Below are positions 26,322 to 35,202 of a stretch of 64,000 bases of DNA, piece after piece. A program made the position numbers and the translations under genes. Source of the DNA: Paractinoplanes lichenicola (GTDB lineage Bacteria; Actinomycetota; Actinomycetes; Mycobacteriales; Micromonosporaceae); assembly GCF_016785085.1 (NCBI RefSeq), contig NZ_JAENHO010000018.1:124001-188000 (forward strand), written 5' to 3'. The notes under the pieces were generated by a model, which worked only from the letters and a program-made list of their open reading frames with translations, was not told where the DNA came from and searched no databases. How positions within the stretch are numbered: position 1 is the first letter of the stretch; every line of letters begins with the position of its first letter.

Positions 26322-28754
26322 ATGGGAGTTGTAGCGGGCGGTGGGCGGGTTGATGTCTTCGTCAGTTATGCCGGTCCTGACCGGCCGTGGGCGAACTGGG
26401 CGGCGCAGCAGCTGACGCGGGCGGGTATGTCGGTGGAGCTGACGGCGTGGGACTGGTCGGCCGGGGACAACTTCGTGTTGCGGATGAACGATGCGCTCGG
26501 CCGGGCAGACTGTGTGCTGGCGTTGTACTCGATGGCCTACTTCGCGCGGGATCGGTTCACCAATGACGAGTGGGCGGCGGTGTTGGCGGAGCCGCCGGAC
26601 GGACAGGGTCGCCGACGGTTAGTGCCGGTGCGGGTGGAGAAGGTGACTCCCCCTCCGATCCTGCGTGCGGTGACCTACCGGGATGTGTTCGGCGTGCCCG
26701 AGCAGCGTGCCCGGCTGGTGCTGCTGGAGGCGGTCACCGGCCGGCGCCGGCCGGCCGGCGACGCCCGGTTCCCCGGCGTTGCATCGGGCGCGAGCGATGG
26801 CGGGGTCCGGGTGCCGGGTTCACTGCCGGAAGTGTGGAATGTGCGCCGCCGGAATCCGGCGTTTACCGGCCGCGGCCGCGAGCTGGCCGAGTTGCGGGAA
26901 CGGCTTTGCTCGGGTGAGCGGGCGTTGGTGCAGGCGCTGCACGGTATCGGTGGGGTGGGTAAGACCGAGCTGGCGGTGGAGTACGCACACCTATTCGGCA
27001 ATGAGTACAACTGCGTGTGGTGGATCGACGCCGAGCGCCCGGAGTTGGTCGGCGAGCAGTTGGTTGCGCTCGCCGTCGCGGCAGGCTGGGTCCCAATGGA
27101 TGCGCTGGCTGCGGTTACGAGGGATACCGTGCTGCATCGTTTGCAGCGCGAGTCCGGATGGCTGCTGATCTACGACAACGCGGAAACCGTCGATGCGATC
27201 GCCGCGCTCATCCCGGACGGGAATGGCCATGTGGTGATCACCTCCCGTAGCCAGCAGTCCGGCGGCGTAGCAGCCTCCCCCATTAGCATCGACCTGCTAG
27301 ACCAGGCAGCGTCGTCGCGCCTAGTGCGCGAGCTTGCCCCGACTCTGCCCGCCGCAGACGCGGATCGGCTCGCCGCCGCGGTCAACGGCCTGCCCCTGGC
27401 GCTGCGGCAAGCAGCCGGCTTGACAGCTGAGACTGGAATGAGTGTCGACGAATACCTAAACGAATTGGCGGCGAACCCAGCGGAGCTACTGGGGGAAGGG
27501 CCGACCGGCCGGTATCCGCAGTCGCTTGCCGCGGTCGTCACTGCGTCAATGCGGCACCTGTCCGGGCAGGACGAGGCGGCCGGGCAGCTGATGCGCCTGG
27601 TTGCTGTCCTGGCGCCGGAGCCTGTGCTGCTGTCCTGGCTGACCGGTACTCCTGACGGGACACTGCCGCAGCCCCTGGCCACCGTCGTCGCGAGCACGAT
27701 CGCGCGGCGGCGCATGCTCGGCCGGATCGCGGCATACGGGCTGGCCCGCGTGGACACCGACACCCTGCAGGTCCACCGGCTCACCCAGGCCGTCATCGCC
27801 CCGACCGCCACCAGCTTGGAAACCGAGCACGCCGACCGGCTGCTGACCGTCGCCGCACCCGGTGACGAACGCGACCCGCATCTGTGGCCGGGATGGGCGG
27901 CCCTCCTACCGCACCTGCTGATAAGGGCCCCGATCACCGCCAGCCCCGCACTCCAGACGGCCGCCGCCCATGCTCTGTACTACTTGCTGCAGCGCGGCGA
28001 ACATCGCACCGTGCAGATCCTGGCGACCAGCTGGCACCAGCAGTGGCAACGCACCACAGGGCCTGACGAACCAGTCGTGCTGGATGCAGCCAACCAGATC
28101 GCTAACAGCTTGAGCATGCTGGGCGAATACGAACAGAGCCGCCGCCTCAACGAAGACATACTGGCCCGGCGGCAGCGGGTCCTCGGCGACGACCACCCCG
28201 ACACCGTGCGCACGGCCGGCTGCCTCGCCATCAGCCTGCACGACCTGGGCGAGTACGAACAGGCCCGCCGGCTGCACGAAGACACGCTGACCCGGATGCA
28301 GCGAGTTTTCGGCGGCGACCACCCTGACACCCTGCTCATGACCGACCATCTCGCCCAGAGCCTGCACATGCTGGGCGACTACGAGCAGGCCTGCCGCCTG
28401 CACGAGGACACGCTGACCAGGCAGCAGCAGGTCCTCGGTGACGACCACCCCGACACCCTGTTCACGGCCGGCAACCTCGCCCAGAGCCTGCACATGCTGG
28501 GTGAGTACGAGCGGGCCCGCCGCTTGTATGCGGACGCGCTGACCCGGCAGCAACGGGTCCTCGGTGACGACCACCCCGAGACTCTGCTGACGGCTGGCAA
28601 CCTCGCCCAGAGCCTGCACGCGCTCGGCGACTACGAGCAGGCCCGCCGCCTGCACAAGGACACGCTGACCCGGCAGCAGCGAGTCCTCGGCGACGACCAC
28701 CCCGACACCCTGCGCACTGCCGACAATCTGCAAACACTGGGCGACCACGAGTAG
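26322..28754 (+). CDS. TIR - NB-ARC - tetratricopeptide protein (NLR-like)
   Basis: An 810-residue STAND-type protein. Residues 10-140 are a TIR domain: VDVFVSYAGPDRPWANWAA, VELTAWDWSAGDNF, ADCVLALYS, and NDEWAAVL with Glu83 as candidate NADase catalytic residue. NB-ARC follows with P-loop HGIGGVGKTELAVEYAH (Lys214), LLIYDNAE (Walker B-like) and NGLPLALRQAAG. Residues ~602-806 hold five 42-residue kinesin-light-chain-type TPRs (GEYEQARRLHEDTLTR...LGDDHPDTL). By family analogy the TPRs sense a ligand, NB-ARC oligomerises and TIR degrades NAD+ or makes a signal, as in anti-phage TIR-STAND systems. ATG 26322 was chosen just before the TIR strand; an in-frame start at 26121 is possible. The stop is a TAG inside a further partial repeat. 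Confidence 0.87.
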   Translation: MGVVAGGGRVDVFVSYAGPDRPWANWAAQQLTRAGMSVELTAWDWSAGDNFVLRMNDALGRADCVLALYSMAYFARDRFTNDEWAAVLAEPPDGQGRRRLVPVRVEKVTPPPILRAVTYRDVFGVPEQRARLVLLEAVTGRRRPAGDARFPGVASGASDGGVRVPGSLPEVWNVRRRNPAFTGRGRELAELRERLCSGERALVQALHGIGGVGKTELAVEYAHLFGNEYNCVWWIDAERPELVGEQLVALAVAAGWVPMDALAAVTRDTVLHRLQRESGWLLIYDNAETVDAIAALIPDGNGHVVITSRSQQSGGVAASPISIDLLDQAASSRLVRELAPTLPAADADRLAAAVNGLPLALRQAAGLTAETGMSVDEYLNELAANPAELLGEGPTGRYPQSLAAVVTASMRHLSGQDEAAGQLMRLVAVLAPEPVLLSWLTGTPDGTLPQPLATVVASTIARRRMLGRIAAYGLARVDTDTLQVHRLTQAVIAPTATSLETEHADRLLTVAAPGDERDPHLWPGWAALLPHLLIRAPITASPALQTAAAHALYYLLQRGEHRTVQILATSWHQQWQRTTGPDEPVVLDAANQIANSLSMLGEYEQSRRLNEDILARRQRVLGDDHPDTVRTAGCLAISLHDLGEYEQARRLHEDTLTRMQRVFGGDHPDTLLMTDHLAQSLHMLGDYEQACRLHEDTLTRQQQVLGDDHPDTLFTAGNLAQSLHMLGEYERARRLYADALTRQQRVLGDDHPETLLTAGNLAQSLHALGDYEQARRLHKDTLTRQQRVLGDDHPDTLRTADNLQTLGDHE
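28125..28742 (+). repeat. Tandem 126-bp repeats coding the TPR array
   Basis: Five units begin at 28125, 28251, 28377, 28503 and 28629, each 126 bp except the last, which lacks 12 bp around codons for AQSL. They are highly similar at DNA level (for example GACGACCACCCCGACACC recurs), so unequal recombination could change repeat number. A sixth unit begins at 28743 but meets TAG where the others have CAG. Confidence 0.8.
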
Positions 28755-28899
28755 GGCCGCCGCCTGCACGATCCGCGGGTGAGGCTGGGGCATACGCTCC
28801 GCCTTCCGGAGACCGCCTGACGGCATTGGGAATATGCACGCCAGCCGGAACAGACAACCGACCCCATCGGCGGCAAGGCTCGTCTTGAATGGAGCAGAT

Positions 28900-29346
28900 A
28901 TGAGTCAGTCGGAGACGGCAACGTTGGCCTACTGGAGCGAACACCGCGATCAGTTTCGCCAATCTGAAACTCAACGAGCAATGCTGACAAATTACCTACT
29001 AGCCGTCGCCGCCGCGCTAAGCGCGCTGATCGTGCAACAGAAATTCGCCGCCTATACCCTCCCGCTCTCCGTGTTGATCGCGGTTATGGGGCTCTACGGC
29101 GCGCTTGCCACAGCCAAGTACCATGAACGCGCCGAATATCACCTTCAGCAAGCCAGAGCGCTCACCGAAATACTAGTTGACAGTGGCGCACTAACCGACG
29201 ACGCCAAACTTAACGAAGCCAGAGACAAGCACTACAAGCGCTACCCGAAAATGCACAGATTTCGCCTGCATAAACTGTGGACGGGCCTTCATTTCGGCAT
29301 CGCCGCCTACGGCCTGGCGCTCATCATCACCACCGTTACTCGATGA
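28900..29346 (+). CDS. Small three-helix membrane protein next to the TIR protein
   Basis: A 148-residue protein with helices at about residues 29-43 (NYLLAVAAALSALIV), 48-70 (AAYTLPLSVLIAVMGLYGAL) and 122-144 (LHFGIAAYGLALIITTV), plus a cytoplasmic charged segment between the last two. ATG 28900 has GGAG five bases upstream; the longer open frame from 28834 lacks one. The topology resembles SLATT-type and related small membrane effectors found beside nucleotide-signal or NLR defence genes. It starts 145 bp after the TIR gene on the same strand, so a shared transcript and a membrane-effector role are plausible but unproven. Confidence 0.6.
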   Translation: MSQSETATLAYWSEHRDQFRQSETQRAMLTNYLLAVAAALSALIVQQKFAAYTLPLSVLIAVMGLYGALATAKYHERAEYHLQQARALTEILVDSGALTDDAKLNEARDKHYKRYPKMHRFRLHKLWTGLHFGIAAYGLALIITTVTR

Positions 29347-30021
29347 CCATTCCAGGACAGCGTCCGCGGCTCAAATTCGACCCCAGACCGATCCATCGGC
29401 GCAGCCGTATTGCCGACAACACGTCCGCGTTCTTGATCACTCTCCCAGGCCACGGCCAGCTCGAAGCACACTGCCACTGATCCCACGCAGCCGACCGGCC
29501 GGGGTTTCGGCGTCAAGATCGGGCCGGAAAGCAACACGAGTCTCGACAATCATCGAGGCCGCCCTCCGTCTCCGTCGGAACCCGAACACGCCGCTTGCGA
29601 GCTCAGTTGACGCTCCTCGCGGCGCCCACCATGGCAGCCGCCGCGAGAGCGTTGCCTGCGGGCCAGGAGACCACTCCCTGCCGCGAAGAACTTCGCATTC
29701 TGCCGACCAGCCCGTCGAGTATCAACAGGTCAACGAGCCGCTGCCGGGACCGAACCAACAAGACGCGAAGTTGGTTCTAGATTTCGTTAATGATCCACTT
29801 CCGGTACAGGCGGCCCGGGGCCATCAAGCACTGACACCGCATAAGCCCAGCTAGGAAGGCGTTCGCGTTACGGACCCGTCGCCGAGACAGAACCGGATGG
29901 GGTTCGAGATGCCGTGACCGAGCCAGTCGGGAACGGGCTGACGTCATCCGCACTGCCTGCGGTGCGGCGGCCTGCTGTTTCGTTCACCCTTTGGTATAGA
30001 GGACGCTTCGAGGGAGGTCGC
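29347..30021. other. Gap upstream of the KAP NTPase gene
   Basis: About 670 bp without a convincing gene; short open frames lack ribosome sites. Near its end, TATAGA at 29995-30000 could be a -10 element for the KAP gene and is followed by AGGGAGG (30011-30017). An in-frame upstream start at GTG 29914 exists but would put that promoter-like sequence inside the coding region. Confidence 0.45.
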
Positions 30022-32910
30022 GTGGCAGGGTTGGACGGTTGGTGGGCTGACGATCCGATCGAGTCGGCGGCGGACGAAGCGCTCGGCCGCGGGCCGTTTG
30101 TTAAGCGGTTCGCTGAGATGCTGGACTTGGTCGGGGGTCAGCAGAGCAGTTCGGTCGTTGCGTTGGTCGGGCCGTGGGGAAGCGGGAAGACGAGCACCGC
30201 CAATCTTGTGATTGCCTGCCTAGATTCGGCGGCCTGGGGTGGCATAGGGCGGCTTACGCCTTGGGCGTTGAGCACACCAGACGCGATTGTCGGCGAGTTG
30301 CTCGGTGCGATCGCGGGAGCGCTACCACAGGACCGGAAGGCAACGAGGGCACTACGCCGGATCAAGGACTACGCCCGCACGTATGCCGTTCCTGCGCTCT
30401 CGCTCGTGCCCACTGTGGGGTCGGTCGTGGAAAAGATTGGCGAGCAGGTACTTGCTGCTGACGACACCACACTCCTGGCCCGATTCGAGCAAGTTCGCGA
30501 GGCCCTCGCCGACCTTGCCCGGCCAGTCCTTGTCTTCGTGGACGACGTTGATCGACTTCAGCCGGAGGAACTACTGACCCTGTTCCGGGCGATCCGCGTG
30601 GTCGGCCGGCTGCCGTACGTGCACTACTTCATCGCCTACGATCAGCGGACAGTGATTGACCTTCTCAAGGCGACGCCTGTCGCGTCCGACCGGGAAGACC
30701 GCGCGCTTGCCTTCCTGGAGAAGGTGGTGACGCTGCCCATCGACCAGCCCGCCCTGCGCGAGGTTCAGTCGGCCGATCTCTTCAACGCTGGCCTGACTGC
30801 TCTCTTGCACGACCTCGGCATCTCGTTGGCCGAGGAGCAGCGGCGACGATTGAACGTCGATTGGGAGGGGCTACTCGCCGCAGACTTGGCCGAACCGCGC
30901 GGCATTCGGCGTTTGCTTGCTCAACTGCGTGTTCATCTGCCGCTGGCTGGTGTGCATGACGTCGATGTGGCTGACTTCGTCGCAATGACTCACCTCCGGC
31001 TGGCGTACCCGCGACTCTTCCAAGCGTTGCGCACAGACCGTGTCCCGCTGGCTTCGGGAGGCCCGCGCGCCGAGGCGCGACTCAAGCAATGGCAGAAAGT
31101 TACGGCTTTGACTGACTTAGCCGTTGCCGAGAATCGTAGCGAGGCGGTGTGGGCCACGCTGCGACGGCTCTTTCCTGTACTTGCCGACGGTCAGGACGTG
31201 AGCCCACGGCATCGGGGCGTCGACAACCCGGACTACGCGACTCGCTACTTCGCCTTCGTGCCAGAGGACGCCGAACCTAGTGACGCCGAGCTGATCGAGT
31301 GGTTCAAACCGCCTGTGATCGAAAAGGTACTGCGGCCTGACAGGAGTGACCGGCAGGCTGTCAGCAGGAGCGCCGGAATGATACGCCGGCTCGCGAATGT
31401 AGCGGCGCAGTTGGGCGCTTCTCAGGCCGCAAATCTGCTGGACCGGATCTTGCCCTACCTCCCTCTGCCCGCTGACTCGCACCAGCTCTTCGGCGGGCCG
31501 GACGCTGCCATGAATCGTTTGCTCACCACGCTGCTGAAGAAAATCCCGTCTGCCGACTTCAACTCAGCTGTCCAGGGGGCAGCCACCGCTGGCATCGATG
31601 TCCTGGCCACTCTGGTTGAAGCAGTGGAATCTGGCAGCCGATTCGCCAACGAGGCAGGCAACCGGGCCTGGGCGGCGTTCATCAACAACGTGCAAGAAGG
31701 AGACCGGGCGCCACTCGGACCTACATCAATCTTGTTCGCCCAAGCCGACCGGCTACTCGGCAGTACAGAAGTCAACCGGCGTCTGGCCCGCACCGTCGAC
31801 GACAAGACCGACCTCGGCGCGCTGGCGTCCCGACTAGTCGAACGGGGGTACGGTACCGACGGGGCACCGGAGATCGTTGGCTTCGACGCAGAGGCACTGA
31901 TCGAGCGGCTGGGGCCAAGAAGGTTCTCGCAACACGTACCCCAGCCTCAGCCACTGCCAACGTCCACCGGAGCTAACGACTGGGAGAGTTACCGATTCCA
32001 TGCGGTCGTAGAACTTAATGAGGCGCTGCCTCACGCCGTGGTTCAGGTGCCACGTCAGATGGCGAGCCACCGGGTTGAGGTCTTGAGCGCTCCGAATGGC
32101 GAGGTTCCGGACTTCAAGATCTCGGCAACCGTACTGGTACCTGCCGGGGAGGAATTTCCGACGGGCATCGCAATTGCACCGGGCCCAACCGACCGCGACC
32201 GCGAGGACCTCATTCAGCAGCAGTTGGCTGAGTGTGCTTTGACTCGCTGGCTGCGCCGCGAGCCAGAATTGAGATGGCCGTTCCGCTTCGACGCATGGCA
32301 GTTAACCGACGTTGGAGATGGGATGCGCCACACTCGGCTCGGCACCCGCCTGCATGACACGAGCGGCGCGGGCGGAGGCTGGAGGCAGCAGACGCCTGTG
32401 TTGGCCGGCGTCAACGTACGAACCGGCACAACGGGCGAGGAGGGTTACTTGGTAGCCGACTTCGCGGTGGGTTTATGGCTGACAGAACTAGACGGCAGCC
32501 GCCGCCCTGCTGGCCGACGGCACGATGCACGTCCTCTGCCCGCCGCATTGGACCCGGGTGAGCTGCATGAATTGCTAGACGCCATGACGCTCACCGCGCT
32601 CGACGTGTCGACCGCCCTGTATCAGGGCCTGCTGCGCCGAAGAAGGCCAGACCCGGACATGATCGTCCATGTGGTGGCGGAGGCCAACAACGGCTTGGAC
32701 AGCGTCGTCGACTTCACCGGCCTGAACCGCCCTGGCGCTGGCACCGGCTCCGGGCAGCACGCCGACGATCTCATCTTCCGGCCAAGCCGCGAAGACTCCG
32801 CGCCGATCGCCCGGGATTGGACGAACAAGTTCCTCCGTGACTGGCTGGTGCGAGCTGGCTACCGCGACTATGACGTCAACCTCATGAAGGCTTCACCGTC
32901 CAAGGCCTGA
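30022..32910 (+). CDS. KAP-family P-loop NTPase
   Basis: A large protein, 962 residues from GTG 30022, which has AGGGAGG four bases upstream; GTG 29914 would give 998. The KAP domain opens WWADDPIESAADEALGRG and has Walker A GPWGSGKTS (Lys at about 56) and Walker B VLVFVDDVDRLQPEEL near 170, typical of this NTPase family, some members of which (such as plasmid PifA) exclude phage. No obvious membrane insertion is seen inside the NTPase domain, although an ALSLVPTVGSVVEKIG stretch is mildly hydrophobic. The C-terminal ~550 residues have no recognised domain. Its place beside the TIR protein suggests island defence; the role is inferred. Confidence 0.8.
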   Translation: MAGLDGWWADDPIESAADEALGRGPFVKRFAEMLDLVGGQQSSSVVALVGPWGSGKTSTANLVIACLDSAAWGGIGRLTPWALSTPDAIVGELLGAIAGALPQDRKATRALRRIKDYARTYAVPALSLVPTVGSVVEKIGEQVLAADDTTLLARFEQVREALADLARPVLVFVDDVDRLQPEELLTLFRAIRVVGRLPYVHYFIAYDQRTVIDLLKATPVASDREDRALAFLEKVVTLPIDQPALREVQSADLFNAGLTALLHDLGISLAEEQRRRLNVDWEGLLAADLAEPRGIRRLLAQLRVHLPLAGVHDVDVADFVAMTHLRLAYPRLFQALRTDRVPLASGGPRAEARLKQWQKVTALTDLAVAENRSEAVWATLRRLFPVLADGQDVSPRHRGVDNPDYATRYFAFVPEDAEPSDAELIEWFKPPVIEKVLRPDRSDRQAVSRSAGMIRRLANVAAQLGASQAANLLDRILPYLPLPADSHQLFGGPDAAMNRLLTTLLKKIPSADFNSAVQGAATAGIDVLATLVEAVESGSRFANEAGNRAWAAFINNVQEGDRAPLGPTSILFAQADRLLGSTEVNRRLARTVDDKTDLGALASRLVERGYGTDGAPEIVGFDAEALIERLGPRRFSQHVPQPQPLPTSTGANDWESYRFHAVVELNEALPHAVVQVPRQMASHRVEVLSAPNGEVPDFKISATVLVPAGEEFPTGIAIAPGPTDRDREDLIQQQLAECALTRWLRREPELRWPFRFDAWQLTDVGDGMRHTRLGTRLHDTSGAGGGWRQQTPVLAGVNVRTGTTGEEGYLVADFAVGLWLTELDGSRRPAGRRHDARPLPAALDPGELHELLDAMTLTALDVSTALYQGLLRRRRPDPDMIVHVVAEANNGLDSVVDFTGLNRPGAGTGSGQHADDLIFRPSREDSAPIARDWTNKFLRDWLVRAGYRDYDVNLMKASPSKA

Positions 32911-32926
32911 AGGCCACGCAGGCACG

Positions 32927-33153
32927 GTTCTGGTCAACCGCAACTTTTCCACGGACCGGCCGAACCGGCGCTGGGTCGCTGACTCCACCCGCAACCCTGC
33001 GGTGAGGGGTGTTCTGGCTGGCCGCGGTACACGACGTGTTCTCCCGCCGGATCATCGGCTGGAAAACCTCGAACCGGTGCGACACTGACTTGGTCCCGGC
33101 CGCCTCGAGTACGGCACCTGGTCCGCGATGTCCGCGACGGCGACTTGATCCAC
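32927..33153 (+). pseudogene. Remnant of an IS3-family transposase (orfB)
   Basis: Translated fragments in shifting frames: VLVNRNFSTDRPNRRWVADST, then WLAAVHDVFSRRIIGWKTSN and DTDLVPAA. These match the DDE integrase region of IS3-type OrfB (DLVxRxFxAxxPNxxWVxDxT ... VxDxFSRRIVGW). One frame change lies near 33008 and more follow; neither the start nor the last catalytic residue survives. No inverted ends were found. It marks an old insertion between the KAP gene and the next genes. Confidence 0.65.
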
Positions 33154-33352
33154 CAGTCGACTGCAGGAGGCTCTCCGCCTTTTGAAGAGTCTGGCGATGT
33201 TGGCTTTACCGCCGACATTAATCGCGAGTTCCCTCCGACGAGCGGCGGGAAATCTGACTGAAAGGAGATTGTGGGACACCTCATGCAGCGAATTCCCTCC
33301 TTCGCCGTCCACGGATGTCCACAGTCGCCATCGGTGCATGTCCCCCAGGTAG

Positions 33353-34426
33353 TCACCTGAGGTCGTCGACGTCGTCGCTACTCTCCTCGCGCATCGGCAG
33401 GCCGGAATTGTTGGCGAGTGACTCATGAATGGCTTTTCGGGTTGCTATTCTAAATAGCTCGTCTCTGTCATTTCGGAGTTCCGCAGATATGATCTCTGTA
33501 GAGTCGGGGTATTTGCGAATGTATTCGACATGCACGCTGAAATAGCTTTCCGATTGAAATATAGCGTAGACGTTATCTCTCCGAATTCGACTCAGCGGCA
33601 TTCCATCAGTCCGAATCTTGGCTCCACACTCGGGCTTATCGAAGTTTGCGGGGTAAAACCATACGAACGACTCGCATGATTCCGCCACCCCGTCCTGCTT
33701 CTTCAGTATTTCGACCCAGTCATCAACCTGCTTGCGTGCAATAACTTGAAATAGAGCGTAATCCCCTGCCATTAAAAAGTGAGATCCGTCCAAGGTTCGA
33801 GGCAAGTTGGGTACTTCATCGCCGGTGAACGGATGCTTACCGGCATAAAACTGTAAGCCGTCAGCAATGACTCTGACCGGTTCATTTCCGAAGTTGTACA
33901 GAAAGCCATGAGAAACGAAGAATGCATCCCAAGCCCACTGTGGCCAATGCTCTAGGCGAACCTTCTTGAGATTCGGCAGACTTTCCGTCGGCAGCGGGAT
34001 GCGATAGCTATTCTCCGCCAGTCCAGCATGGTCGACTTGACTATGCATCACCACAGCAACTCGGGGCATTGCTGCGTCAATACGCGCACGCGCCGTTTCA
34101 AGAGCTGAAATTTCAGTCGAATGACTCGCGATTCCGGCTTCTGTGCTTGCGGAATTGGCCTCGTCCCTTGCTGCGACTGCCTGCTGCTCTGCCGACTCTG
34201 CCTGTCGTGCGGCATGGCCAGCCTGCAACTCCGCTGCAAACGCGCTTCGCTCACTTGCGCGCATGCTTCGTCGCGAAATCACCGCAGCCCAAACAGATAT
34301 TAAGATCGCAACGAATGCGAACGTTAGCGGCGCTGTCTCGCCGTCGAAAAGGTCGCGAAGTATTTTGACGAAGTCGAAGAACTGTGGGGGAAGATCTAGC
34401 GCGGTGCTCGACGAGGGATTCACCAC
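33353..34426 (-). CDS. Low-GC membrane protein of unknown function
   Basis: A 357-residue protein with one N-terminal membrane helix (about 30-50, TFAFVAILISVWAAVISRRS), a long helical stretch rich in Ala/Glu (AAELQAGHAARQAESAEQQA), probably coiled coil, and a mixed C-terminal domain with aromatic-rich text (HWPQWAWDAFFVSHGFLYNF). Composition is far more AT-rich than neighbouring genes, and codons such as ATA and AGA appear, signs of recent acquisition. No family recognised. The start GTG 34426 is followed by MVNPSS; GTGGTG makes the exact start uncertain. Its layout resembles other orphan membrane-coil proteins in defence islands. Confidence 0.6.
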   Translation of the reverse strand: MVNPSSSTALDLPPQFFDFVKILRDLFDGETAPLTFAFVAILISVWAAVISRRSMRASERSAFAAELQAGHAARQAESAEQQAVAARDEANSASTEAGIASHSTEISALETARARIDAAMPRVAVVMHSQVDHAGLAENSYRIPLPTESLPNLKKVRLEHWPQWAWDAFFVSHGFLYNFGNEPVRVIADGLQFYAGKHPFTGDEVPNLPRTLDGSHFLMAGDYALFQVIARKQVDDWVEILKKQDGVAESCESFVWFYPANFDKPECGAKIRTDGMPLSRIRRDNVYAIFQSESYFSVHVEYIRKYPDSTEIISAELRNDRDELFRIATRKAIHESLANNSGLPMREESSDDVDDLR

Positions 34427-34583
34427 ATAAGCTTAATGTGGTCGTTCCACTACTTAGCATCTTGATCTTTAGCTTCACGGCGTGGTTCGTGTCATCTCGT
34501 CGCACTCGACGCGCCACCCGTGGGAGCGGGCCGCCGCTGGCACCCGCCTCGTAGTGGCGCGGCGCCTCAAATGTCGTCAATGT

Positions 34584-35147
34584 TCAGGCGGCACGAAGAT
34601 TCCGGATCAAGTCCGACATGGCGTCGGCGAGGTCTGTCCAGGGGAACAGGTCCGCGGCGGGGGCACCCATGTTCGGGGTTGGTAGGGGCCAGCGGGCTGG
34701 GTCGAACATCAGGTTGACGCCCCAAGACCGCAGAGCTTCGACGCTGTGTTGAAATGCTGGGTGTCGAGCGAGTGCGACGTTCGGGGTGGGTACGGCGACG
34801 ATCGGCAGACCAAGCCCGATTGCCTCGTTGAGCATTCCCAGGGCAAGGGTGTCGCTCGCACCGGAAGCCATCTTGTTGATGGTGTTGAAAGTGGCCGGCG
34901 CGATAACGAACGCGTCTGGCAGAGGCAGTGCGTCGGGCTCGTCTGGCTGCTTGTAGTCGTAGCGGACCTTATGTCCGGTGAGGGCCGAGAGCGTGTCCAG
35001 ATCCATGAACTTGAGGGCGGATGGGGTTGCGATCACGCATACGTGCCATCCGGTGGCTTTCATCTGCGTGACGAAAGCGGGGAGGTCGCTGGCGGGGCGT
35101 CCGCCGCAGGCGACGACGTAGAGCACCGGCTGATCAGCGTGCGGCAT
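34584..35147 (-). CDS. Flavoprotein (HFCD / PPC-decarboxylase-like)
   Basis: A 187-residue protein of the homo-oligomeric flavin-containing Cys decarboxylase fold: VLYVVACGGRPASDLPAFV, VCVIATPSALKFMD, PDAFVIAPATFNTINKMASG (the FMN-site PATxNTxNKxxxG motif) and LPIVAVPTPNVALARHPAF. It is smaller than CoaBC and lacks the ligase half. Single-domain relatives are often seen beside XRE regulators in actinomycetes; substrate unknown. ATG 35147 has GGAG close upstream and the gene diverges from the XRE gene across a 55-bp region with a small palindrome. Confidence 0.82.
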   Translation of the reverse strand: MPHADQPVLYVVACGGRPASDLPAFVTQMKATGWHVCVIATPSALKFMDLDTLSALTGHKVRYDYKQPDEPDALPLPDAFVIAPATFNTINKMASGASDTLALGMLNEAIGLGLPIVAVPTPNVALARHPAFQHSVEALRSWGVNLMFDPARWPLPTPNMGAPAADLFPWTDLADAMSDLIRNLRAA

Positions 35148-35179
35148 GTTGCTCCATCATCTCGGGGTAGTTCAGGCTC

Positions 35180-35193
35180 ATACGCTGACGTAT
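35180..35193. promoter_or_regulatory. Palindrome in the flavoprotein/XRE divergent promoter
   Basis: ATACG-CTGA-CGTAT, a perfect 5-bp dyad with 4-nt spacer, lies between starts at 35147 and 35203, overlapping the expected promoter elements of both. The neighbouring XRE protein is the obvious candidate to bind it. Confidence 0.45.
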
Positions 35194-35202
35194 CGTCGTG
35201 CC

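Noticed and set aside
28125..28742. Possible CRISPR-like or VNTR array
   Set aside because: Repeats are 126 bp, contiguous and in frame; they code TPR units, with no spacers.
29595..29780. 61-codon plus-strand ORF upstream of the KAP gene
   Set aside because: No ribosome site, no domain, biased composition.
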